From positions 62,001-126,000 of the forward strand of contig NZ_JAHCBF010000004.1 of assembly GCF_018398395.1 (NCBI RefSeq): a DNA stretch of 64,000 nucleotides, written 5' to 3'. The position numbers and the translations under genes are program-made. The DNA comes from Croceicoccus gelatinilyticus. Its GTDB lineage: Bacteria > Pseudomonadota > Alphaproteobacteria > Sphingomonadales > Sphingomonadaceae. The notes beneath the pieces are model-generated. The model made no database searches and was not told where the DNA came from. It worked only from the letters and a program-made list of their open reading frames with translations. Below are positions 1 through 8,687 of this stretch, in pieces. Within the stretch, counting starts at the first letter, position 1, and the number at the start of each line of letters is the position of its first letter.

Positions 1-72
1 CCATCGCCCATGCGCCGGGCAGGCCCAATGCTTTCTTCGTCTCGCCGGTATCGTTCACGCTCGCCTCATACG

Positions 73-102
73 AAAAAGGCGGCTCCCGGGGGAACCGCCT
101 TT
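73..102 (-). terminator. Rho-independent terminator downstream of rplS
   Basis: Arms AAAGGCGG (75-82) and CCGCCTTT (95-102) pair with a GC-rich loop; read on the minus strand the hairpin is followed by a run of five T. It lies 26 bases past the rplS stop codon and closes the trmD-rplS unit. Positions 1-72 hold no gene that I can support. Confidence 0.8.
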
Positions 103-127
103 GTTCGTTTTACCTGTCGCGTAGCGC

Positions 128-496
128 TTATGCGTCTTCGCGAACCGTCTTGCGCTCGGCAATACGAGCGCGCTTGCCGGTGCGGCCGCGCAGGTAATAG
201 AGCTTCGCACGACGAACGACACCGCGACGAACGACGGTGATCGAATCGATGTTCGGCGAGTAGAGCGGGAAGACACGTTCGACACCTTCGCCGAACGAGA
301 TCTTGCGAACCGTGAAGTTCGAACCCATGCCGCGGTTCGAACGGGCGATGACGACGCCTTCGTAGTTCTGGACACGCTCACGCGTGCCTTCAACGACGCG
401 CACGCCGACGCGCACGGTGTCACCCGCACGGAATTCCGGAATGTCCTTGCCGAGGCCCTGGATTGCTTCCGCCTCGAGCTGCTGGATCAGGTTCAT
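128..496 (-). CDS. rplS: 50S ribosomal protein L19
   Basis: Structural protein of the large ribosomal subunit at the 30S-50S interface. The 122-residue product has the family N-terminus [10 protein letters not shown], the [15 protein letters not shown] core and a basic C-terminus with [20 protein letters not shown] chose the ATG at 496 because it begins the conserved L19 N-terminus and overlaps the trmD stop in an ATGA; a longer in-frame reading upstream is only trmD shadow. It is the last gene before the terminator at 73-102 and is probably translationally coupled to trmD. Confidence 0.97.
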   Translation of the reverse strand: MNLIQQLEAEAIQGLGKDIPEFRAGDTVRVGVRVVEGTRERVQNYEGVVIARSNRGMGSNFTVRKISFGEGVERVFPLYSPNIDSITVVRRGVVRRAKLYYLRGRTGKRARIAERKTVREDA

Positions 497-1239
497 TTGC
501 CTGTACCTTCGTCTTTTCGCCGCGCGCCAGAGGCAGACTGGTCCCGAACGCCGATATGACGTTCCCAAAGGTCCGGCCTGCGTAACCGTGTATCGTCTTC
601 GCTGCGTTGCTTTCGCCACGCCGCGATCTTCGCATGATCCCCCGATCGCAGCACTTCAGGGATCGTGCGCCCTTCCCATTCGACAGGTCGGGTAAAATGC
701 GGATATTCGAGAAGGCCGCTTTCGAACGACTCTTCGACTCCGCTTGAAGCCGCGCCCATTACTCCGGGAAGCAGGCGAATGCAAGCGTCGAGCAGCATCA
801 GCGCCGCGCACTCTCCGCCCGACAGGATGATGTCGCCGACCGAGACTTCCTCGACCTCGCGGCCTTCGAAGATACGCTCGTCGAAACCCTCGAACCGGCC
901 GCACAGCACCGTCACGCCCGGCCCTGCCGCCAGTTCGCGCACGCGCGCCTGCGTCAGCGGCTTTCCGCGCGGGGTCATGGCGATCACCGGCGCGTCGGGT
1001 TGCTTGCCCCGCGCATGGTCGATGGCAGAGGCCAGAACGTCGGCCTTCAGCACCATGCCCGCGCCGCCGCCTGCGGGCGTATCGTCAACGGTGCGATGCT
1101 TGTCGGTGGCGAAATCGCGGATCTGCACCGCGTCCATCGACCACTTGCCCGCATCGAGCGCGCGGCCTGCAAGGCTGACGCCCAGGGGCCCGGGAAACAT
1201 CTCGGGGTAAAGGGTCAGGACGGTCGCGGCGAAAGTCAT
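493..1239 (-). CDS. trmD: tRNA (guanine(37)-N1)-methyltransferase
   Basis: SPOUT-class enzyme that methylates G37 next to the anticodon with S-adenosylmethionine, preventing frameshifting. The 248-residue protein has the N-terminal LTLYPEMF motif, the [11 protein letters not shown] loop (about 55-65) and the trefoil-knot segment [13 protein letters not shown] (about 134-146), followed by [10 protein letters not shown] near 177. It is directly upstream of rplS with a 4-base overlap, as in the classic rpsP-rimM-trmD-rplS order, but here rimM is almost 3 kb away on the other side of an inserted cassette. Confidence 0.97.
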   Translation of the reverse strand: MTFAATVLTLYPEMFPGPLGVSLAGRALDAGKWSMDAVQIRDFATDKHRTVDDTPAGGGAGMVLKADVLASAIDHARGKQPDAPVIAMTPRGKPLTQARVRELAAGPGVTVLCGRFEGFDERIFEGREVEEVSVGDIILSGGECAALMLLDACIRLLPGVMGAASSGVEESFESGLLEYPHFTRPVEWEGRTIPEVLRSGDHAKIAAWRKQRSEDDTRLRRPDLWERHIGVRDQSASGARRKDEGTGK

Positions 1240-1283
1240 GGCGCGCCGGTTAGTCGAAAAGGCGCGAACTGGCTAGGCGCTAG

Positions 1284-2102
1284 CTAGCCGCCGCACCCGC
1301 CGCAACCACCACCCCCGCAACCGCCGCCTCCGTCGGAGGATCCACAACCGCCACTGGAATCGTTGCTGCGCATCCGGTGAAAGTCCGAAAGCATCGTGCC
1401 CGCCAGCACCGGCGTGCCGAACAGCGCCACCGCCATGCCGGTCTCTTCCGACAAGGGCGCGCGGCGCAGGCGATCGTTCGTGGCGCGCAGTGATGCCAGT
1501 TCGGCCCGCGCAGCCTTCGTGGCGCGGTCGACCTTGAAGAGCAGACCGATGCCGATCAGTGCTGCGATAATCATCATGATCGTCAGGATGCCGACCGATT
1601 CCCCGCGCATTTCGCCGACTTTCACGCGCATCCAGCCAAAGCCGAGCAGAAACAGGAACGGGATCGATTGCAGCAGGCGCACCTGCCAGACCTCTCCGTC
1701 GCCCATCATCAGGCCGCGGCTGACCAGCCGTTCCTCAAGCTGCTGCGCGTTGTCGCGCAGCGCCGCCATCACCTTGGTCCACTTGATGCGAGAGCCCATG
1801 GCAAAGACCGCGCGCTCGGCACTGGTGGGGTTCGCAGGCCGCGTGCCGGGCGCGAAACGGCCACGCCGGGGCATTTCCAGCATGCCGGTAGCCAACATGC
1901 GCGCGACCACCGCCTCGCCAAAACGCTGCCGCCCGCCCGCGATCATCGCGATCTCGTCCGCATCCTTCAGCGTACCGTTGAAACCATCACCCCGCACGAA
2001 GTTCGCGATCATCGTGCGCAGGACCAGCGTGACGAGCATGAGGAAAGCATAGAGGATCAGGAACTCTGCCGCGTCCCAGTCCAGCGGATTGATCCCGTTC
2101 AT
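1284..2102 (-). CDS. TIGR04222-type membrane protein with Gly/Cys-rich tail
   Basis: A 272-residue membrane protein of unknown function. It has one hydrophobic segment near residues 14-35 and two more in the middle of the protein, and ends in a tail made almost only of Gly, Cys and Ser (last 25 residues). This architecture, with a DAD(E/I)AMIAGG-like start and Gly/Cys-rich end, matches the TIGR04222 family as I know it. It follows a glycine-rich-domain-like protein and a small membrane protein on the same strand with very short gaps, so the three probably form one operon. Function cannot be assigned from the sequence. Confidence 0.75.
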   Translation of the reverse strand: MNGINPLDWDAAEFLILYAFLMLVTLVLRTMIANFVRGDGFNGTLKDADEIAMIAGGRQRFGEAVVARMLATGMLEMPRRGRFAPGTRPANPTSAERAVFAMGSRIKWTKVMAALRDNAQQLEERLVSRGLMMGDGEVWQVRLLQSIPFLFLLGFGWMRVKVGEMRGESVGILTIMMIIAALIGIGLLFKVDRATKAARAELASLRATNDRLRRAPLSEETGMAVALFGTPVLAGTMLSDFHRMRSNDSSGGCGSSDGGGGCGGGGCGGCGG

Positions 2103-2117
2103 CGCCCTTCCCCCTCT

Positions 2118-2660
2118 TCAAATCCCCGGCATCATGATCACGCTAATGGCGACGAGCGCAAGAACGATGACCGCGATGCCCACACGCCTTGGCACCATCC
2201 AGTAATTGCGCGTCAGGACACGGCGGGCCAGCGGATCGACGTAGAGCCGCCGGTTCGCATCGGGCCAGATGTCTGCGGGCGAAGCGCCGAACACCCGTTC
2301 GTAGCTGGCCAGTGTCTCGGCATATTGGCGGTAGTACCGGTCCCGCTCCTCCTGACCGCCCGCGGTGGGACCGTGGTGCAGCGGGCTTTCGAGCACTTCG
2401 GGGCAGAAACGCTGCCAGTAATCGCGGCTGTAGGTCAGGTGCAGGTGCCAGGCCTGGTCGACCTGGTCGGACGGCGTGACTTCGTGCCCGGCGCACATGG
2501 CGAGGTAGCAGAAGCGGCGATATTCCTCGACGACGCGATCCGCATAGTCCGCGCTCCACCCGTTTTCGCGGGCAAGCCGCTGGGCAAAGGTAAACTCGGC
2601 ATCGGGCGGACCGATGCGGTAATCCGCCAGCCGCTGCCAAAGCGGATCGTCCGCGAACAA
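2118..2660 (-). CDS. Glycine-rich-domain-like (GRDP-like) protein with C-terminal TM
   Basis: A 180-residue protein that resembles the GRDP-like domain first described in plants and common next to TIGR04222 proteins in bacteria. The conserved block VDQAWHLHLTYSRDYWQRFC lies around residues 67-86. A hydrophobic segment at about 160-178 would anchor it in the inner membrane. Biochemical role is unknown. It sits 15 bases upstream of the TIGR04222 gene and 4 bases downstream of the next gene, which implies one transcript. Confidence 0.7.
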   Translation of the reverse strand: MFADDPLWQRLADYRIGPPDAEFTFAQRLARENGWSADYADRVVEEYRRFCYLAMCAGHEVTPSDQVDQAWHLHLTYSRDYWQRFCPEVLESPLHHGPTAGGQEERDRYYRQYAETLASYERVFGASPADIWPDANRRLYVDPLARRVLTRNYWMVPRRVGIAVIVLALVAISVIMMPGI

Positions 2661-2664
2661 GCGA

Positions 2665-3033
2665 TCAGCCCTCGATGGCGAGCGTGTCCTCGTCGGTTTC
2701 CAGCATCTGCTGGCTGTCTTCGCGGTCCAGCTTCTCGGTCACCCACCACGCCGCGGGCAGCGCGAAGACGGCCCAGAGCACGATCTGCGTGACGATGAGC
2801 GCCATCAGCGCCAATGCGAAGTCGCTGCCCCCGTCGTCCAGCATCTCAGCCGCCTGCGAAAAGAAGCCGCCGAAAGCGATGCTCATCGGCAGAAAACCCG
2901 CAAGGCCGCCTGCCGTCAGGATGCGCGCGCGCTTCGTCATGTTGGGGGCCAGAAGCCGCAGGCAAAGCGCAAGCCCGCCCGAGAACGCCGTGATCAGGAA
3001 CAGTCCGACCAGTACCGACAAGACAACCCACAT
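2665..3033 (-). CDS. Small integral membrane protein, unknown function
   Basis: A 122-residue protein with three hydrophobic stretches (roughly residues 2-28, 40-60 and 75-96) and an acidic C-terminal tail (EDSQQMLETDEDTLAIEG). I do not recognise the family. It is first in a three-gene minus-strand unit with the GRDP-like and TIGR04222 genes, and its start faces the flavoprotein gene across a 125-base divergent gap that holds an AT-rich palindrome at 3067-3084. Confidence 0.65.
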   Translation of the reverse strand: MWVVLSVLVGLFLITAFSGGLALCLRLLAPNMTKRARILTAGGLAGFLPMSIAFGGFFSQAAEMLDDGGSDFALALMALIVTQIVLWAVFALPAAWWVTEKLDREDSQQMLETDEDTLAIEG

Positions 3034-3066
3034 GACTTCAAATCTCCACGTCTTCTGCGCCGAGGT

Positions 3067-3084
3067 GTATTATCTGAATAATAC
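3067..3084. promoter_or_regulatory. Perfect AT-rich palindrome in divergent promoter region
   Basis: GTATTAT-CTGA-ATAATAC: two perfect 7-base arms around a 4-base centre, conspicuous in GC-rich surroundings. It lies between the divergent starts at 3033 (minus) and 3159 (plus), so it is well placed to be an operator. Which regulator would bind it is not visible in the window. Confidence 0.5.
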
Positions 3085-3158
3085 GCCCCACTCAAGGCCT
3101 TTTGGAACCGGGACAACGCCTTCGGGCACCGAACCTCCCCGCCGCGCGTTGGGCGCAC

Positions 3159-4079
3159 ATGGGCGAACACATCGACGACTGCATCATCATCGGCGCAGGG
3201 CCTGCGGGGCTGACCGCGGCGATCTATCTTGCGCGCTATCACCTATCGATCCGGCTGTTCGACTGCGGCAGCAGCCGCGCCGCGCTGATCCCCTGCACGC
3301 GCAACCACGCGGGCTTTCCCGACGGTATCAAGGGCACCGATCTTCTTAAAAGGATGAGCGAGCAGGCCGCGAAATACGGCGCGCTGCGCGAGGACCGGAA
3401 AGTCGAAAGGCTGGAGCGCAAGGATGACCTGCTCGTCGTCCGAACAGACAGCGGCACATGGCGCGCGCGGACCGTACTGCTGGCGACAGGCGTGGTGAAT
3501 CGGTATCCCGACACCCTATCCCGCCCCCTGCATGACGAGGCGCTGTCAAAGGGCTTGCTGCGCTATTGCCCGGTCTGCGACGGATACGAAGTGACCGACA
3601 AGCGCGTCGCCGTAATCGGCACCGGCGACCACGGCACAGCAGAGGCGATGTTCCTGCGCGGCTTTACCGCCGACATCACGCTGGTCAGCCCGCATGGCGA
3701 TCACGATCTCGACGACACGTGCCGTAACAAGCTGGCCGATGCCGGAATCGCGCATGTCCCAGGACCGTGCGGAGGCTTTTCGATAGAGGGCGAGCAATTG
3801 GCCTTCGACACCGCCAAGGGCCGGATGGCGTTCGATAGCGTCTATCCCGCAATGGGCAGCGACGTGCGTTCAGAACTTGCCGCAATGGCGGGTGCGGAAA
3901 CGAGCGATGACGGTTGCATCGCGGTCGACGATCACTTGCAGACGAACGTACCGGGCATCTTCGCGGCAGGGGACGTCGTCATCGGGCTGGATCAGATCAG
4001 CCACGCTATGGGGCAGGCAGGCGTCGCCGCCACCCGCATCCGCAACCTGCTTGCCGAGGAAAGGCCGCTGCGCCGTTAA
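3159..4079 (+). CDS. Thioredoxin-reductase-like NAD(P)/FAD-dependent oxidoreductase
   Basis: A 306-residue two-dinucleotide-binding flavoprotein. FAD site GAGPAGL is at about residues 12-18, a redox CxxC pair (CPVCDG, C137 and C140) sits where thioredoxin reductases have CATCDG, the NAD(P) site GTGDHGTAEA follows, and the second FAD motif FAAGDVV is near the C-terminus. The ATG at 3159 gives the family-typical N-terminus; an in-frame TTG at 3102 would add 19 unlike residues. The partner thiol protein is unknown. It is divergent from three small genes and convergent with rimM (13 bases), and so interrupts the ribosomal maturation operon. Confidence 0.85.
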   Translation: MGEHIDDCIIIGAGPAGLTAAIYLARYHLSIRLFDCGSSRAALIPCTRNHAGFPDGIKGTDLLKRMSEQAAKYGALREDRKVERLERKDDLLVVRTDSGTWRARTVLLATGVVNRYPDTLSRPLHDEALSKGLLRYCPVCDGYEVTDKRVAVIGTGDHGTAEAMFLRGFTADITLVSPHGDHDLDDTCRNKLADAGIAHVPGPCGGFSIEGEQLAFDTAKGRMAFDSVYPAMGSDVRSELAAMAGAETSDDGCIAVDDHLQTNVPGIFAAGDVVIGLDQISHAMGQAGVAATRIRNLLAEERPLRR

Positions 4080-4092
4080 TGGCGCGTCCGGC

Positions 4093-4632
4093 TCAGGGTT
4101 CGGCGAAGTCGGAGGTAACGGTCAGCCGGGCATTGTCCCAGCCGCTGACGGCATCGGTATGCATCGGCACCATGAAGGTGCGCGGTTTGCTGCCTTCGGG
4201 CCGTTCGATCTCGATCACGTCGCCCGCGCCGTAGTTCTCGACCGCGATAACGGTGCCGAGCGGGGTGCCGTCTTCGGCGACGGCGGCTAGGCCGAGCAGG
4301 TCAGCGTGGTAATATTCGCCCTCTGCCAGCGCAGGCAGGGCATCGCGCGGCACGGTCAGCAGGCTGCCGCGCAGCGCTTCGGCCGCATTGCGGTCAGCCA
4401 CTTCGGCAAAGCGGGCGATCGCGCCGCCCTTGCCATCGTCGCGGACCTTCTTGGGGGTGAGCGTTTCGCCCTTCCCCGAAATTCCGAAGGCGCGGAACCC
4501 CTTCAGGGATTCCACGCCTTCTCCGAAAAGCTTCAGCCGGACTTCGCCCGTCACGCCATGCGCGCCGGTGATCGCCGCCAGGGTGATCGGCCCAGGCGTA
4601 TTTGGCGCGGGCGTGGCGGGCTTGTCCGACAT
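4093..4632 (-). CDS. rimM: Ribosome maturation factor RimM
   Basis: Binds ribosomal protein S19 and assists maturation of the 30S head. The 179-residue protein has the N-terminal RimM barrel starting ITLAAITGAHGVTGEVRLK (about 17-35) and a C-terminal PRC-barrel-like part with EYYHADLLGLAAV and ENYGAGDVIEI. It lies 8 bases downstream of rpsP and is very likely co-transcribed with it. The usual next gene, trmD, is displaced by about 2.9 kb. Confidence 0.95.
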   Translation of the reverse strand: MSDKPATPAPNTPGPITLAAITGAHGVTGEVRLKLFGEGVESLKGFRAFGISGKGETLTPKKVRDDGKGGAIARFAEVADRNAAEALRGSLLTVPRDALPALAEGEYYHADLLGLAAVAEDGTPLGTVIAVENYGAGDVIEIERPEGSKPRTFMVPMHTDAVSGWDNARLTVTSDFAEP

Positions 4633-4640
4633 GGAAGGGA

Positions 4641-5105
4641 TTAGCCTTCGGTCTTTTCTTCCGAAGCTTCCTCGGCCGGAGCTTCTTCAGCAGCAGCTTC
4701 TTCGGTTGCTTCTTCTTCAGCCGGTGCGTTGGCTTCTTCTTCAGCAGCCTTGGCAGCTTCTTCAGCTTCGCGAGCCTTCTCGGCCTTTTCTTCGGCGCGT
4801 TCCTTGGCCTTTTCGCCCGGCTCGGCCTTCTTCGGGTTGTTCTTGGCCGCACGCTCAAGGATGCCGGCGGCATCGAGGAAGCGGTGGACACGATCGGTCG
4901 GCTGCGCGCCAACGCCCAGCCAGTAGCGGACGCGGTCTTCCGTCAGCTGGACGCGCTTTTCATCGTCCTTGGCGAGCAGCGGGTTGTAGATGCCAACCTG
5001 CTCCAGATACTTGCCGTCGCGCGGGCTGCGGCTGTCGGCGACAACGATGCGGTAGTAGGGGCGCTTCTTCGCGCCACCGCGCGAGAGACGGATTGCAATA
5101 GCCAT
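4641..5105 (-). CDS. rpsP: 30S ribosomal protein S16 with long Ala/Glu tail
   Basis: Small-subunit ribosomal protein. Residues 1 to about 85 are canonical S16 ([20 protein letters not shown], then [17 protein letters not shown]). Residues 86-154 form an unusually long, low-complexity Ala/Glu/Lys tail that is probably helical or disordered. Such extensions are seen in sphingomonads. The gene lies 57 bases downstream of ffh and 8 bases upstream of rimM on the same strand. Confidence 0.96.
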   Translation of the reverse strand: MAIAIRLSRGGAKKRPYYRIVVADSRSPRDGKYLEQVGIYNPLLAKDDEKRVQLTEDRVRYWLGVGAQPTDRVHRFLDAAGILERAAKNNPKKAEPGEKAKERAEEKAEKAREAEEAAKAAEEEANAPAEEEATEEAAAEEAPAEEASEEKTEG

Positions 5106-5162
5106 TGGTCAGTTACCTTTCGTTCAATTCGTATTCGTTCAAATTCAAAGTGTTCGTGAAAA

Positions 5163-6647
5163 TCATTTCTTGTTCAGCAGGTTGGCGAGATCCGGCGGAA
5201 GCCCGCCAGCGCCGCCGCCAAGGCCGGGCATGCCGCCACCGGCACCGCCGCCCATGCCGCCGCCAAGTCCCGGCATGGCAGCATCGAGGCCGCCCTTGCC
5301 GAACAGGGCGCCAAGGCCCTTCAGCCCGCCCATCTTCTTGATCTGCTTCATGGCCTTGGCCATTTCCTGGTGCATCTTCAGCACCTTGTTTACATCCTGA
5401 ACCTGCGTACCCGAACCTGCCGCGACGCGCTTCTTGCGCTTGGCATTCAGCAGCGCGGGGTTGGCGCGTTCCTTCGGCGTCATCGAGGAGATGATCGCGT
5501 CCATGCGCAGCAGCACGCGGTCGTCCATGCCCGACGACTGCATCGCCTGCTTGGCCTTCTTCATGCCCGGCATCATCTGCGCGATCATGCCCAGACCGCC
5601 CATCTTGGTCATCTGCTGCAACTGCATACGCAGATCGTCGAGGTCGAACTTGCCCGACGCCATCTTCTTGGCGAGGCGTTCGGCGTCCTCTTCCTTGACC
5701 GTCGCGGCCGCCTTTTCGACCATGGAGACGATGTCGCCCATGCCGAGGATGCGGTTGGCAACGCGCGAGGGCACGAACGGCTCGATCGCGTCGAGCTTTT
5801 CGCCCGTGCCGGCAAACTTGATCGGCTTGCCCGTAACCGCACGCATCGACAGCGCCGCACCGCCACGCGCATCGCCGTCCATACGGGTCAGCACAACGCC
5901 GGTCAGCGGCACTTCGCCGGTGAACGACTGCGCGACGTTGACCGCGTCCTGACCCGTCAGCGAGTCGACGACGAGCAACACTTCCTTGGGGGTAGAGACA
6001 GAGGCAACCGCCTTCATCTCGGCCATCAGCGCTTCATCGACGTGCAGGCGGCCCGCGGTGTCGAGCATCAGGACGTCGAAGCTCTGCAGCTTGGCCGCAG
6101 AGATCGCGCGGTTGGCGATGTCGACCGGCTGCTGCCCGGCGATGATCGGCAGCGTCGCGACACCGGCCTGTTCGCCCAGAACGGCAAGCTGTTCCTGCGC
6201 GGCGGGACGATTGACGTCGAGCGAGGCCATCATGACCTTCTTGCCCTCGGTCTCCTTCAGCCGCTTTGCGATCTTCGCGGTGCTGGTCGTCTTACCCGAA
6301 CCCTGAAGGCCGACCATCATGATCACGACCGGCGGCTTGGCCTCAAGGTCCAGCTTGGCAGCGGCGGCACCGTCGCCGTCTTCGCCGCCCAGCATTTCGA
6401 CAAGCGCGTCGTTGACGATCTTGACGACCTGCTGACCCGGCGTGACCGAGCGCAGGACTTCCTGGCCGATCGCGGCCTCGGTAACCTTGTCGATAAACCG
6501 GCGCACGACCGGCAGGGCCACGTCGGCTTCCAGAAGGGCGATGCGAACTTCGCGCATCGCGGCGCGGACATCGTCCTCCTTCAGCGCTCCGCGACCGCGC
6601 AGCGAATCGAAGACGTTACCGAGCCGGTCTGACAGGCTGTCGAACAT
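5163..6647 (-). CDS. ffh: Signal recognition particle protein Ffh
   Basis: GTPase that binds 4.5S RNA and signal sequences and targets ribosomes to the membrane through FtsY. The 494-residue protein has an N-domain helical bundle, the G domain with P-loop GLQGSGKTT (about 113-121), DTAGR and TRMDGDARGGAA motifs, and a Met- and Gly-rich M domain ending in Gly/Pro/Met repeats. Start ATG at 6647 has GAGGAGA six bases upstream and the family N-terminus MFDSLSDRLG. Its receptor gene ftsY is encoded about 4 kb to the right. Confidence 0.97.
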   Translation of the reverse strand: MFDSLSDRLGNVFDSLRGRGALKEDDVRAAMREVRIALLEADVALPVVRRFIDKVTEAAIGQEVLRSVTPGQQVVKIVNDALVEMLGGEDGDGAAAAKLDLEAKPPVVIMMVGLQGSGKTTSTAKIAKRLKETEGKKVMMASLDVNRPAAQEQLAVLGEQAGVATLPIIAGQQPVDIANRAISAAKLQSFDVLMLDTAGRLHVDEALMAEMKAVASVSTPKEVLLVVDSLTGQDAVNVAQSFTGEVPLTGVVLTRMDGDARGGAALSMRAVTGKPIKFAGTGEKLDAIEPFVPSRVANRILGMGDIVSMVEKAAATVKEEDAERLAKKMASGKFDLDDLRMQLQQMTKMGGLGMIAQMMPGMKKAKQAMQSSGMDDRVLLRMDAIISSMTPKERANPALLNAKRKKRVAAGSGTQVQDVNKVLKMHQEMAKAMKQIKKMGGLKGLGALFGKGGLDAAMPGLGGGMGGGAGGGMPGLGGGAGGLPPDLANLLNKK

Positions 6648-6957
6648 CGAATTCTCCTCATGCGCGCCGCGAAAATCGGCGCCAAACACTTCAAAACCGG
6701 GCTAAACGCGAAAAACGCCGGTGGGCGAAACCTCGCCGACCAGCGTACCGCGTTACAGTCACGGAACATGATTTTCACAGGCCATTCCGACACAAATCGG
6801 GCCGGTCTGCGTGGCGCCACATACATAGCGAGCGCGCTGCTGGCAAGGCACAGGCGCCAGACCCATGCGCTAGGCGAGATTTAACGCGATGTTTAGAGGG
6901 CGTCGGTAACCGTAGCGGCAGAGCCTATCTCGGCTCAACCCAGGAGCACGGTCGCAG
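6648..6957. other. Divergent intergenic region ffh / GGDEF-EAL gene
   Basis: About 310 bases without a convincing gene. It must contain the ffh promoter on the minus strand and that of the diguanylate cyclase gene on the plus strand. I see no clear terminator, strong inverted repeat or RNA gene here. Confidence 0.6.
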
Positions 6958-8634
6958 ATGGACGAGTCCCCCCACGGGCTTGAGAAGAAAAAGGGAAGCA
7001 AGGTGAAGCTTCCCGCAGAACGCGATGTCGTTGCGCTAGGCATCATCGTTGCGGCCCTTATCATGTTCGTCGGCCACGCAGGCGCGGTCCTTCCCGGAAC
7101 GTTCCGCGTCATGCTGGGCACGGGCGACGGGCCCGCAGGCTACATGGTCAGCGCGCTCCTGCTTAACGCCGCGCTCGTGATCTTCGGGTGGCGCCGTTAT
7201 AACGAGTTGATGAAGGAAGTGCGCGAACGGCGCGAGGCAGAGGAAGAGGCGCGCGAGCTCGCCTTTACCGACCCGCTGACCGGATCGCTAAACCGCCGTT
7301 CGATGGTGCCGGAGGTCGACCGCCTCATAAAGCAGGTCTGCCAGACTTCCTCGAAGGACTGCGCGGTCGCGTTCATCATGCTCGACCTCGATCATTTCAA
7401 GCAGATCAACGACCTCAACGGTCACCGCGCCGGCGACACGATGCTGATCACGATGGCCAAGCGTGTGCGCGAAGTCCTGCCTGCGGATGCCAAGCTGGCG
7501 CGTCTGGGCGGAGACGAGTTCGCCTGCGTCATGTGCTACGACCCGCGCGAACCCGCGATGATCGATCGCATTGCCTCGGCCATCATTTCGGCCGGACGCC
7601 AGCCTTTCGAAGTCGCAGGCGGCGAACTGGCAATCAGCCTTTCCGTCGGCATCGCCTGCAGCACCGCGCTGCCCGATCCGTGCGAGAAACCGGCCGAAGA
7701 GATGCTGCACATGGCCGACATGGCCATGTACCACGCCAAGAAGAGCGGGCGGAACCGCTACGACTGGTTCGAGGCGAAGATGGAGCGCGAACTTCGCCTG
7801 CGCGCAGAACTGGAAAACGGCATTCTTGCCGGCATCGCGCGCGGCGAATTCGTGCCTTTCTACGAACAGCAGGTCGATGTCGAGACGGGCGAGCTGACCG
7901 GTTTCGAAATGCTGGCCCGCTGGCAGAGCCCGCGACTGGGCCTCGTCACGCCCGACCGGTTCATTCCGGTGGCAGAAGAACTGGGCGTTATTGCCGAACT
8001 GTCCGAAAGCGTGATCGCGCAGGCCCTGCGCGATGCGCGAGACTGGGACCCGCGCCTGACGCTGTCGGTCAATATCTCGCCGGTGCAGATGCGCGACCCT
8101 TGGTTTGCGCAGCGCTTGCTGAAGCTGATGGCAGAGGCCCGCTTCCCCGCCGAACGGCTGGAAATCGAAATCACCGAGATGTGCCTGAACGAGAACATCG
8201 GTCTCGTGCGTTCGATGGTGACCAGCCTCAAGAACCAGGGCGTGTCGATCAGCCTCGACGATTTCGGCGTAGGCTATGCGACGCTGGCCCAGCTTCGCGC
8301 CCTGCCCTTCGACCGCATCAAGATCGACCGCCAGTTCATCGGCCGCCTTGCCCGTGCAGAGGATACGGCCAACGTCATCTCGACCATCGCGTCGATTGGC
8401 GAAGGCATGAACCTGCCCGTCACGGCCGAGGGGATCGAGACCGAGACCTTGCGCGATTCGCTGCGCCGGATCGGCACGTTCAAGGGCCAGGGTTACTTCT
8501 ACGGCAAGCCCGAAACCGCCGAACAGGTGCGCAACCGGCTGAAGAGCGAGGCACGCCTTGCGGCCGACACGGCGGCCAACGACACGCCCGCAAGCGACGT
8601 CGTGGCGGCTCGCGCTGCCGATCCGGCGGCCTGA
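6958..8634 (+). CDS. Membrane-anchored GGDEF/EAL cyclic-di-GMP protein
   Basis: A 558-residue protein that probably makes and/or degrades cyclic di-GMP. Two hydrophobic segments (about 23-45 and 60-78) anchor it, a charged coiled linker (82-102) follows, then a GGDEF domain with an intact RLGGDEF motif (about 182-188) and an EAL domain from about 285. EAL signature residues appear intact: EMLAR (317-321), an EIEITE segment, DDFG, KIDRQF, and AEGIET. Met replaces the usual Ala or Val in the ExL motif, which is tolerated. No obvious sensory domain beyond the membrane segments. It stands alone between ffh and dapF. Confidence 0.93.
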   Translation: MDESPHGLEKKKGSKVKLPAERDVVALGIIVAALIMFVGHAGAVLPGTFRVMLGTGDGPAGYMVSALLLNAALVIFGWRRYNELMKEVRERREAEEEARELAFTDPLTGSLNRRSMVPEVDRLIKQVCQTSSKDCAVAFIMLDLDHFKQINDLNGHRAGDTMLITMAKRVREVLPADAKLARLGGDEFACVMCYDPREPAMIDRIASAIISAGRQPFEVAGGELAISLSVGIACSTALPDPCEKPAEEMLHMADMAMYHAKKSGRNRYDWFEAKMERELRLRAELENGILAGIARGEFVPFYEQQVDVETGELTGFEMLARWQSPRLGLVTPDRFIPVAEELGVIAELSESVIAQALRDARDWDPRLTLSVNISPVQMRDPWFAQRLLKLMAEARFPAERLEIEITEMCLNENIGLVRSMVTSLKNQGVSISLDDFGVGYATLAQLRALPFDRIKIDRQFIGRLARAEDTANVISTIASIGEGMNLPVTAEGIETETLRDSLRRIGTFKGQGYFYGKPETAEQVRNRLKSEARLAADTAANDTPASDVVAARAADPAA

Positions 8635-8687
8635 TCGCCCCTAATTACCGGCCCGTAGCACTGGACGCATCGCGCGCGGGTGCATAG

